Shown here: positions 1 to 10,800 of the stretch, one piece after another | Layout: each line of letters begins with the position of its first letter | Position numbering within the stretch: position 1 is the first letter of the stretch | Assembly: GCA_964030475.1 (NCBI GenBank) | Contig: CAXIPT010000006.1 | Span: 4,112,376 to 4,176,375 of the forward strand | Origin: Tethya wilhelma | Taxonomy: Eukaryota > Porifera > Demospongiae > Tethyida > Tethyidae | Length of the DNA: 64,000 nucleotides | Reading direction: 5' to 3' | Program-made: the position numbers and the translations under genes | Notes under the pieces: generated by a model | Database searches by the model: none | What the model saw: the letters and a program-made list of their open reading frames with translations, nothing else | Told to the model about the DNA's origin: nothing

Positions 1-157
1 TCTCGGCTCATGTTTTGAAATTAGGTTTTACAGTAGCTGTACGTATATAGGCAAGTGAAACACGCATGCTTGGGAAGTCATGTACTGGTTATTAAGTGCA
101 ATTAGTTTAGTATGTGTGACTACATGCGTCAGTACATACGTGCTAGGCATGCACACA

Positions 158-216
<59 letters not shown>

Positions 217-1298
217 GTGTGTGTGTGTGTGTGTGCGTGTGCGTGCGTGCGTGCGTGCGTGCGTGTGTGTGTGTGTCTGTCTGTATCAATTGGAATACTT
301 CAAAGACTATAGAACCTAATACTGACATGTATTTCAACGAGGAATGATGGACGTCTTTTAAGAATCAGTACAAAATGAACAAATTTATGTTCTAGCCGAT
401 TATATCATACAAGGTCAGAGTTCACAGGACATCTACAACCAACTGTTCCCAAAGTAGCACCAATAACTAGTGCACTAGTTGAAGCACAGGTAACTGTCGG
501 CCATTTTCTAGGTGCTTCTAAGAGAGATCGAGAAGCACCAAGAATCACCAGAGGCAGCCAGGAAGTGAAGCTAGAGATGTGAGCATCAACAGAACCCAGG
601 ATTGGGGCATTCTATGCATATCCTTCTTAGCTTGTCTTATCAAAGAACACTTCATAGTGCGTCAATTGTCATATCACTAGAAGAGCATCAAGCTACAGTA
701 CACGTGGTACCATTCTTTATTTTCCTACAAAAGCATGCATTATGTACGTCCATTCATTAGAGAGACACTGTCACCATGGCAACAGAGAGCTCCAATAATT
801 ATGTATGTTCCTTTCTTACAGTGTAGCTAGTACGTAGCTACATACTGTATATAGCTCCACCACCAATATTTAATTTTAGCATGTGTTTTATGATCACCAT
901 TATGTAATGTGTGTGTGTGCGTACGTACATGTGTGTGTGTGCGTGTGTGCATAATGAAAGGCATATTTCGGAGCAAACTTCCCCACATTTTGATAATAGT
1001 TAGTCTATGATGATAGTGTTATGTAAAAACACAGCCTACAGTGCTATATAATATTACATATTGCAGCCACAATGATGTGTTGTTGAATCAACGCAAAAAG
1101 CATAAACTTTTGAATTCCCAACACGGACCCTAATCTCAACAGAACGATCACAAAACAACGTTTGTCTTTGGCTCACAATAAACGTCAAAAGGTGATGTTT
1201 ATTTATGAGGGACAGTACCGTACATATGCCGGTGACACTCTCTTATGAATAATTTATGAGATGATCAGATGGTCATGTGACTGGCCCCACCCACCTAC
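1..1298. other. Intron sequence of the IQGAP gene, no exon seen
   Basis: This stretch lies downstream, on the minus strand, of the last recognisable IQGAP exon (donor at 1293-1298), so it is probably the start of the next intron. It contains a GT/GC dinucleotide tract at about 162-275 and a short GT-rich patch at 908-952. The residues that should follow the calponin-homology core of IQGAP were not found on either strand. Open frames across the GT tract encode only Val-Cys or Thr-His runs and are repeat artefacts. Confidence 0.6.
162..275. repeat. (GT)n microsatellite with GC interruptions
   Basis: A nearly pure GT tract with several GCGT steps, about 110 bp. It creates spurious open frames in several phases. 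Confidence 0.95.
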
Positions 1299-2493
1299 CT
1301 GAGAGCATGGATACAGTAGATGACCCGAGGCATGTTCTTACGATCGTACAGATCAGTCGTGATGGGATAGAAAATCTGAAGAAGAAAAGAAAAATTTAGG
1401 AAAAAAATAATCTCACTTACTTTCGTAGGGTATGCAAAACACATAACAAATCTAAAAGTCTTGGGGAAAAAAGTAAAAAAAATAAATAAATTTAAAAAAA
1501 CACACACACAAAAAGTTAAGTCATAAGCAGATGTATGAATTAATGCCCACCCCAAATGGTGTGTACAAATAAAGAGAACAACTGTACCTTGGGCAGTCCG
1601 ATGTGGGCGAGGGTGTTGAGCCAAAAGTTGAAGTTATCGGTATGCTTGAAATGGAGACCTTTGGCCTGAGAGGAAGACACACAAATAGCAGTAATTTTAT
1701 TAACAAGTCAACTAACTGTTTATTAAAATTCCAGCTAACTGCATCAGAACCAACCAAAACTTGCTTAGATAATTTCTCTTCAAGCAATTTACCAAATTAT
1801 ACACCAACAACATAAATTATGTACAGTACAGATGTACAAAATAACCAGTACTTCCTTACAAACTTCTAGCAAGAGATAGCTAACGCCTTCAAACTAGCTA
1901 ACAGCTAGACACATGTTATGAAAAATGCGACCATTTTCCGAGCACTCTTTTCTTCCCAGCACAGAGGCTTTCTCAGATATCTTCTAACTACATACAACAA
2001 GACATACAAGGCAATGTAGGATGGGTATGCGTTCTTACTTACCCTGTATTTAGCTTCTGTGATGTCATAGATCTTTCTGAGAGGCAGCACTTCAGGGGCA
2101 TAGTAGTGACCCAGCTTGCAGAGGATGACGCCATTTCTGAGAGCTTGCTCCAACTCTGTTGTGGGAGGTAACTCATCCTCGATGCACGCCTCTATCCACC
2201 TGTGTGTGTGTGTGTGTGTGTGTGTAGATAGAGAGAGATAGCAAGCGAGAGTGTACATGTGATAGAGAAAGAGCTAACAGCTAGCTAGACACATGTTATG
2301 AAAAATGCGACCATTTTCAGAGCACTTTTTTCTTCCCAAACTTCAACCCTAGACACACACACACACTCTTAGCATACCAAAACAATATCAGTGAAGTGAT
2401 TATCAGTCTACAGACAAAACAGTTGATAACGACTGTCTACTATCAAAAACAATTATCGTAGCCATGGCTATAGAAGAGCTCTGACATTCATGC

Positions 2494-2569
<76 letters not shown>

Positions 2570-3374
2570 AGGCTGTCTCTGGTTGGAAGAGAGAGAGTGT
2601 GTGTTTGGCTCCATTGGTGAGTCATCTCTCCCTCAGGAATTCATATTGTACATTCCACAGTGACTACATTATTGACTGCCAAGAGACTATCAGCAAACAA
2701 TAGAGAAACATGAACACAAAACAAACACAAATACACACAGGTATTGCCACAACACACTGACCTGAGGTATGGACACACTGACCTGAGGTATGGACACACT
2801 GACCTGAGGTATGGACACACTGACCAGAGGTATGGACACACTGACCTGAGGTATGGACACACTGAAGGAGCTACAAAGGACTCAAAGAAACCGAAGATGG
2901 TGAAATAGACACAGCCTTGCAAAAGAAGCTATGAGAAGGAACTCAGAAATGGTTCTGACAAGAAAGGAAGGACTTGGGCAAGAAAGAAATGGCTTTTGAA
3001 GCAAAAGATGGCCACATACATATAAAGTCTTGCAAAAGAAACGAAAAAGGAACTGAGAAATGGTTCTGGTAAGAAAATACAAGAGCTTGGAGAAGTAAAA
3101 AAAAGGGCTCTGGAAGCAAAGAGTGGCCAGAGAGACTTCCACAACTAAAGACCACAGTCTTGTTAGCCAAGTGGAGGTGCTTGCCTAACTCAAATGCATC
3201 TCCTTGAAGGGAGAATTGTTGTGGTGTGGCATAATTGGGTTAGAGTGAGCCATGATGTGTTTTGGAGGAGCTAATTTGTAGCTGTGAGTTTTGGTTTGTA
3301 AGATGTGGCAGAGAGTGCACATGTTTGAGGTGTGTGCAGCTATGTGAGCTATTGCACAGGTTAGTAATGGACAC

Positions 3375-3433
<59 letters not shown>

Positions 3434-3579
3434 GTAATTAGCCTAGTTGCTAGGTAACAGCAAACAAAATGTTTGTACGTATGCGTGTGAGCACCCAAAT
3501 GTATGCAATTGGTATGTCTAAAGTATTAGCATTGGGAAATCGAGAATTGAGGGATGTCAGCATATATAGATAAATATGG

Positions 3580-3619
<40 letters not shown>

Positions 3620-3864
3620 AGTGATGTGTGTACTTGCCAGTGAATAACAAAGTGCCATAGATTGTGTAAATGTGACACATCCACAAAAACAGGAGATGAG
3701 GCAAGGCTTGTATGTGTCAGCAAGACCTCATGGCAACACATGTCATATGACCATATTAGGATGTCTGATGATGTTTTTGATAGTAGGGGGTCACACCAAG
3801 AGGTCAGAGTTCAATGAGATACAGTTTCCCCAGGGGAGGAAGTGGACAGCTTCCAGTGAACGTT

Positions 3865-3912
<48 letters not shown>

Positions 3913-4670
3913 CAATGTCATAAGAAAAAGCATTGCAACACTTCTAAATTCAACACATAGGTCACTCTGACAACCACACCAGCTGCCATTCACAAAAACA
4001 CAAAGTTCTTACAAGTTCAGCCTTCATCCCAGACCCCTCCCTTAGATTTTTTATAGTTATTTTTTTGCAAAAAGCATACTATCTGAGGGGAGCCTGGAAC
4101 AAGGCTAGTTCTTGCTACCAGTTTAGTGAACTAAAAACAACCCTCCCATGCATGAGTAGTTTGAACTAGCTCCATGATAGCTAAAACCAAAACAACCTTC
4201 CCTAAAGCTGATAGGCAAAAACACTGGTCACCAAGACAAAGGGGACTCTTCTCAGCTACATGCAGTAGCTTCATCTAACAATGGCCCTTCTCAGGCAATA
4301 ATCTGACAGCTACCATCTCCACAGCAACCAGACCCTGTCTTCTCAACACACACCAGTACACAGGTACACATAGTGGAATGTCATGGTAGCATGTTTACTA
4401 CCTAGTTCATGACATCACTCAATTAATAGTGACATGAGGACACAAATCAACCACTTCCTGTCCACATCAGACAGTAATTGTGTGGCAATTTCATCTATGT
4501 GAGTAGATAGTTTCACAGCAGCCTTGATACAATGGCAGGCACTCCACAAATGTATGTGTGTGTAAATTCACACTGAAGAAACAAAGGCAGTTCTATTCAA
4601 CAGCTTCATCACTATTTCCATAGAAACCAGCCCAAATATTACACACACACACATAATTATACACACACGT

Positions 4671-4758
<88 letters not shown>

Positions 4759-5516
4759 NACACACACACACACACACACAGACACACACACACACACACA
4801 GACACACAGCCACATACACAGACATAAAAAGGGAGTGTACGTGTGTACATTATACATGTAGATAGAAGGAAAAGGGAGTACATTTTATGACAGTTTTAAA
4901 GGTTTTGAAAGCATTTGCTCCACTACATTTGAGAACAAGGTCACGACAGATTTTCTGTCAAGGGCCTTTGGATTCTCACACAGTGAAAATGTACATTGTG
5001 TGTGTTAAGGATGTACAGTGGTACAGCAAAAGTAGACAGAGACTGTATAGTGATTTAGGTGAATAGGTTTTCAGTTCAAACTCACGTACACAGTCACATG
5101 AGTGCAATAAATGTAAGTACGTGTGTGTGTGTGTGTGTGAAAGAGAGAGAGAGGGGATGAGGGTAGTAAGGAAGGGATCCAGGAAGGTAAAACTCCCTTG
5201 CTAATTAGTTTCCTTTCCAAGGAGAAGCTAGACTCTGAGAAACTGAGCCCTTACAAGAAAAGGACAGTCAACAAACCATCCTTTACAGAAACCACAGTTT
5301 CCTGAGATTTTCATTTATCAGTTTGAAGTGTTGATATTTGCTTACTTCTCTCTTACACATACACAAACAGAAGAAGCTACTAAAAATATACTGTAGAAGA
5401 AATGAGTGCAGTTGTTGACTCACTTTTTTGCTTCTTCCAAATGGCAAAGATACTCGTAGGCAATGTGCTCCTTTCTCTTGATGTCCATGAGATCAGCATC
5501 CATCTTCTCTGCAGCT

Positions 5517-5574
<58 letters not shown>

Positions 5575-5610
5575 ATTATTCGTTTCAGTAATCATGACAT
5601 GACACTGCAA

Positions 5611-5663
<53 letters not shown>

Positions 5664-6299
5664 ACACAGATTGACAAATTTCCTTCCTAATAAATTTTAC
5701 CCAGTTCTACATAACCCAAATACCAACCCTTATCACAGATCTCCAAACATACACACACACTAGACAGTTCCACCATCTTCATGGATGCCAACAGGCAGGT
5801 CGGGCTCTCTAACAGAACTCGATTCACAGACAAAGAGAGACATTAGCTACACCAAATCCTTGCATTTGTTGAGACTCTTCTACATGCAACCTTACCATCA
5901 CACCCTCATACCCTCACACCCTCACAAGTTACTTCAACCTCCAGGCACTGACCTTTCCTTTGGGTCAAAAACTCATTCCCAGCTAGTTGACTCTGGTCTA
6001 CCAAAACTATATCCATGACTTCAATAAAGTAGTAGCTGAACTTTCACACACACACACAAACAAAACTTCAGAGAATCCACAAAGTTCTGTCTTCAAAAGT
6101 TCACAGAATCTGGCCACTTAAGTTCATTTACTGGCAGTACAAACTCTCTCTTCTTAAACTAACTGGAAAACTAAGCAACAGTTGCGTTTGAAGGATTTAA
6201 AAGCAGCTGTAAGCTTCCTGGGTGGACAGGATGAGTGACAGTTAGTGAGTTGCAAAATGGAGCTTCCTTAACATGTAGTGTGTAGGCGCTAATGTCATT

Positions 6300-6365
<66 letters not shown>

Positions 6366-7456
6366 GATGCACAACATAGAAGAGTCTCTCAGCCAACTAA
6401 TGTTGCTACATTCTGACATTGGCAGTAGACATTTTGGCACAAAACAAAATATGTTTATGTCCACGTCTGTGTGTTGTGAAGTCGACCAAGCATACATCAC
6501 ATCTCGAAACAGCTTGATACATATCATTGCTCGAGGCCAATGAAGGAGTTACCATCAAAAGCTTTCGAGTGTGCATTATTATATCAAGAGTGTATTGACC
6601 AAGAGAAGGCTTCTGTTCTGGGACACACCAACCATGGCAACTAGAGTGGAATGTCGATTGAGAGCATCTCTACAAAGCAAAAATGAGGAACTCAAGAGAC
6701 ACACAAAGAGAAGAGAGAGACACAAGAAACAAAATGGCTGCTATAGAGGCCACAAAGCACTATTAAACCACTTGAGATAATCATAAACCCCCCTACAAAA
6801 ATCAAGAAGCAATAAAATGGGCAAATATTCATAGCCAGAGACAGACTCAATTTCCCCACACAATAACAGGATATTGACCAACGGTCAGAAGTACACACAC
6901 AAACAACTTATACTATAACTCTAGAAGCTTTCCTAGCAACAAGCCTCCTTTGTCACCAGCTGACGTACAATGTCAAAGTGGTAGGAGAATACGCCACACC
7001 CTTGTAGGACAGGCATTCTGCCATACTAGACAAATTATGCCCACATTATTTTCAACATGCAGGGTATTTACTAGGAAGATGACAGAGTGCAAGGATTTTG
7101 GACTGAAATAATTTATTTCAAAACAGCTCTGACATTTTAGAGCTACAAATCTCTGCATAGCTAGTTGTACAGACCACAGATAGTTTTTATAACTACACTC
7201 AAGTATACCTAATTAATGCACCCAATTTATGGTGTAGAGTTTTGGTTGTCTCTTGTACAGAAACACCAAAACTGCTTATGAAACAGCTTTCAAAATAAAC
7301 ACACACAAACGCTGACAGCTTACAATCAATGTGTCTGATAAATGGAGAGTCGTGGGCCGTCTTGTAATGATGCAAAGGCGACTCTTGTGCGTGTTGAGCA
7401 GCCACATGGCCAGGGCTGTCTGTGCTTTCAAACTCGGAGCCGCTCGAAACAGACAT
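1299..7456 (-). CDS. IQGAP: IQGAP-like Ras GTPase-activating-like scaffold, N-terminal part (5 exons, runs off the left edge)
   Basis: IQGAPs are cytoplasmic scaffolds that bind F-actin through an N-terminal calponin-homology (CH) domain and Cdc42/Rac through a C-terminal GAP-related domain. Minus-strand coding exons: 7324-7456 (ATG at 7456), 5424-5514, 2043-2199, 1588-1665, 1299-1375. All have GT-AG sites and phases 1, 2, 0, 0, 2 join without a break, giving about 178 residues. Exon 2 carries the family signature AYEYLCHLEEAK. Exon 3 has the CH motif ELPPTTELEQALRNGVILCK. Exon 4 has GLHFKHTDN. Exon 5 has DLYDRKNMPRVIYCIHAL. Spacing matches human IQGAP1. Exon 1 (Ser/His-rich, 44 codons) has no recognisable similarity, so that start is the least certain part. 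IQ motifs, GRD and C-terminus lie outside the window. Introns are large and full of simple repeats. Confidence 0.93.
1897..2339. repeat. Direct repeat of about 65 bp flanking IQGAP exon 3
   Basis: Copies at about 1897-1958 and 2272-2339 share a block from the tract AGACACATGTTATG through TTCTTCCCA with a few differences. They flank exon 3 (2043-2199) of the IQGAP gene on both sides. A (GT)n tract lies just upstream of the exon acceptor at 2201-2224. Confidence 0.8.
2497..2568. repeat. (GT)n microsatellite
   Basis: A nearly pure GT tract of about 70 bp in the IQGAP intron between exons 2 and 3. Confidence 0.95.
2751..2865. repeat. 21-bp minisatellite, about 5.5 copies
   Basis: Unit TGGACACACTGACCTGAGGTA in tandem with one clear substitution (CCAGAGG at about 2824). 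Because 21 is a multiple of 3 it produces a repeated Val-Cys-Pro-Tyr-Leu-Arg-Ser peptide on the minus strand, but there is no gene context for it inside the IQGAP intron. Confidence 0.9.
3378..3431. repeat. (CT)n microsatellite
   Basis: Pure CT tract of about 54 bp in the IQGAP intron. Confidence 0.95.
3582..3908. repeat. Two (CA)n microsatellites
   Basis: CA tracts at about 3582-3615 and 3866-3908, about 250 bp apart, within the IQGAP intron between exons 2 and 3. Confidence 0.9.
4662..4812. repeat. Long (CA)n microsatellite with an unresolved base
   Basis: About 150 bp of CA repeat. Position 4759 is an N, suggesting the tract was hard to assemble and its true length is uncertain. Confidence 0.95.
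5516..5660. repeat. (GA)n then (CA)n tracts next to IQGAP exon 2
   Basis: A GA tract at about 5516-5570 abuts the acceptor of IQGAP exon 2 (exon begins at 5514). On the transcript strand it reads as CTCTCT and so doubles as the polypyrimidine tract. A CA tract follows at about 5611-5660. Confidence 0.9.
6302..6360. repeat. (GA)n microsatellite
   Basis: Pure GA tract of about 59 bp in IQGAP intron 1. Confidence 0.95.
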
Positions 7457-7676
7457 CTTTGAGTTTGTGTCGGTTTAATTGCTTTCTTGAACAGAACCTA
7501 GGCACGTTAGCCAGTCAGCTAGACGAGCTGGAACTTGGTTGTTTGTCTCCAAACACTGCTGCGCTGTCTTTTACTACAATCAGTTCTTTGAGTACACAAC
7601 TTTACACAGCTTGCACAATGTGCTCAAAATTGAATTTCAAGGGCTAATTATAAGAGTTCAGCATGGGTTCAAGCTA

Positions 7677-7690
7677 CTGCGCATGCGCAG
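7677..7690. promoter_or_regulatory. NRF1-type palindrome upstream of IQGAP
   Basis: CTGCGCATGCGCAG is a perfect 14-bp palindrome matching the known NRF1 consensus (YGCGCAYGCGCR). It lies about 220 bp upstream of the proposed IQGAP start codon at 7456. The surrounding 7457-7763 interval holds no other gene I can support. Confidence 0.6.
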
Positions 7691-7763
7691 ACTTTGAACA
7701 TCATGGAATCTTGATTATACAAAGCAACAACAGTTATATACACAAAAATATAATGCAATGATC

Positions 7764-7769
7764 TTTATT
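7764..7769 (-). terminator. Polyadenylation signal of the giant cadherin gene
   Basis: The minus strand reads AATAAA about 50 nt after the stop codon at 7819-7821, a typical distance for a short 3' UTR. Confidence 0.7.
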
Positions 7770-7818
7770 CTTTTACAAACAATTCAATGAGTATTATTAC
7801 TATAAAATTTAGCTATTT

Positions 7819-10800
7819 CTAATATCGAGCTAGCTTAAACACTAACACACAGACAAGACCAACAAGTGCAACAACACACAGCAATACAAGCATAGAAACA
7901 GTCAAGAATTTTGAATGTGAGATTGCGAATGATTTGTGCGTATTGCTCTCACCATCATCGTGAGACAAATAGTTACTATCTTCATTGTTCAGTACAGCAT
8001 CCCTTCGTTTCCTTGACGAAGATTGAATCTGAAGGGTGATAGTTTTTGAGCTGGACGCAATGCCATTGATATCTGATATATAAACACGAATGCTGATCTC
8101 TGAAGTACGAGTTGTGATTTGTCCAGTGTTTGCAGAAGTTAGCGTAACTTGGTGTAACAGTTGTTGATAATAGGAGGTATTTCCGAGCCCGGCAACTAGA
8201 ATCTTTTTCGGTTTGACATACATCTCCAGGTTAGTTCCTTCGAGAAGACGTGGATCGATTTGAAACAGAGCAGGACAGCTCTCAGAGACGGCAGGATTAG
8301 CATTGCCAAATGTTCTATAGCAGGAGGATGACAGAGATGGAGTGCTGGTTAGCTCGATGAGCATAGAGTCAATGGTGTTGGTCTTGGCGTCCGAACTTAT
8401 CCCGGCACTTCCAAACGGTTTGAACCCATTTTGAAGACTCTCCGATGTAACCACTTGCCTTCCCAGGCGAAGCAGTTGAAGATTTCGATAGCCGTGATAG
8501 AGCACAACCACCTGTGCATTCTGAGTGGACTTAATCTCCACCGTGCTATCGGTGACGGTGTAAGATGCCAGACGTACTCCAGGCAGAGGGTAAGGATGGG
8601 AATTGATGTAAGCCACGTGCCTGAGTATTTCTTGAACCTCATTCTGTCTAAACTTGCTGGCAACGTGAAGACTTCCGTTAGCAGATACAACACCGGTTGG
8701 ATTTTCGCTAGTTAGAGTACCAAGAGGCCCTCCAATAAGTGAGTCTGGCATATCAATCACAATTCGTTCTGAGCAAGCAATGATACAATTCAGGTCTTCT
8801 ACAGACACCGCATGATTTGATAAAAGTCCCATGCTGTTTAGTGCTCCAGCAAATCTGTCCTGGTAGCTCAGTGAATTTTGACCCGGGACGGCTCCAATGT
8901 ATGCATTCAGTCCTGAAAAGGATGGTGCAGGTGAACTGATAAATGTAAGAGCCTGAGTGCTGCATGCAATACCATTAACACACACTCTAATGTGTTGGTC
9001 CTCAAGAACGACAGCCACGTGCATCCAATCATTGGATGGTGACCAAGACCACGTGAGGGACTGCGAAGAACGGATGGAACTGGAATAGGTCACGTTGAGA
9101 CCAGTATTGTTGGCTTTGAGTTGAAACAGAAAATCTTCAGAGTCATTAATAATGTATGCAATTGTACCAGGTCGGTTGTACTGGATCCAGAACAACAGAG
9201 AGAATTTCATCGGGTCGAATATGATATCATCATAAATGGCCATATCTGGTATGAGAACACCAGTTCCGTAGAAAAGGTAGCCAAGTAGAGAGCTGTAAAA
9301 GAGCTGCACACTCTGGAGTGTAGCCAGCCCCCATTGAGATATAGGTAGGAGATTGTAGGCATCGAATCGTGCCGTCTTGTTGCACTGGTTCAGCTTCACT
9401 TTGACAAAGTAGTCGAGTCTATCGCAAGAGCGTTGGTTAGGAGGCACAAGATCTATCTTCAGTTTGTAATCGGTCTGGGTGGTGTCTTGGTCAACAAAGT
9501 CGAGACGTTGTGTCAGTAATTCTCTGTGAGGGGTGCTTTGGGGGTCGACATAGTAATAAACACTTCTACCAAAGTTGAGATCCAGGCTAGCAATGTGATC
9601 ATTGACTAGTTCAACGCTGACTGAGACTGTTGCATTTGTTTGCGAGCGTCCGTCAGAAACGTGAATACCAATCGATCTGTTATGAGTTGAAGGCTCGAGT
9701 GCTATGTTATTGTAGCGTACTTGATCGAGCAGGTTGAGTAAGGTTTCAAAATCGGTAGTCTGGAAGGTTGTCTTGTAAGAGTAGACACTGATATCGACAT
9801 CAGAAGTCAAGTTGCTGAATAGTGTTTCCCCACAGCTGAGGGCACAACTGAGAGATGGATAGACATGCTGCAAGTTGAAACTGAAACTGAAAGAGGTGCT
9901 CCAGAAGAGACCGTTAAAAGGAGCAACATCATTGTATTTGGTCGTGCCCACGTAGAGGAATATCTGGCTCAATGACGGTAGAGGCACTTCGCTGAGTTGT
10001 ACAGAGCCTCCTTCTTTGCCGTCAACAAATGCAACAGCTCTTTCTGAATCCACAAAGACAAGAAGATGATGCCATGCACCGTCTGTGACAGAGAGAGGGC
10101 TACTTAGTTCAATGTTAAAGGTTTGATCATTGTCTCCCTCTTGGTCATAAACCAGTGATAGTACGTTGGGTGGTTCAAGAAGGATAAAGAAAATGGGATC
10201 ATCTTGAGACGAATCTGATTCATATGCAGTCAAAAGGACTCTGGTATTTCTTGCTGATGTTTTAATCCAAGTGTGAAACGAGAAATGATTCAGCCCACGC
10301 TCGGTGGAAGTTCTCAGTGAAACAGGCGGTACTGTTTGTCGCGTGAGGTTAATCGGTTTGAGATCAGCGGATGCTGGTAGAAGTTTTGTTGATCCAGGAA
10401 AACAGTTGGTCAAGTCTACAGAGTTTCCATCAGCTAGGCAGTGAGTCTCAAACACATCTGGAGTAAAGTTACCCTCATTTGGGGAAATACTGATAGTAGC
10501 AATGTATTCCGTATTGACAGTACTGCCTTGAATCACATCAAACTCTTCAAGGACATCTATTGCACCACCTTCTTCCACAAATTCATAGCTCGTATCATTG
10601 ACGATAAGTTCTAACCTTTGAACGGTTGCTGGTACAACAATAATCTGTAAAGTTGTCGTGCTACTGAGCTGAGGGGTACCTAAATCAGTAGCTATGACAT
10701 TCAAAATAATCTCTTCTTCTTCTAGACCCATGTCCTTGAGAGAAGCAGCAAGAGTCACAGTACAGGTCTCGGGGTGAATATCAAACAGGGTGCTCACTAT

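Noticed and set aside
80..347. Open frames with Val-Cys, Ala-Cys or Thr-His runs
   Set aside because: They are translations of a GT microsatellite; no other evidence of coding.
511..540. Small hairpin GGTGCTTCT...AGAAGCACC
   Set aside because: Nine-bp arms in an intron with no surrounding structure; likely chance.
2641..2922. Open frame with a repeated VCPYLRS peptide
   Set aside because: A product of the 21-bp minisatellite in an IQGAP intron, with no splice or similarity support.
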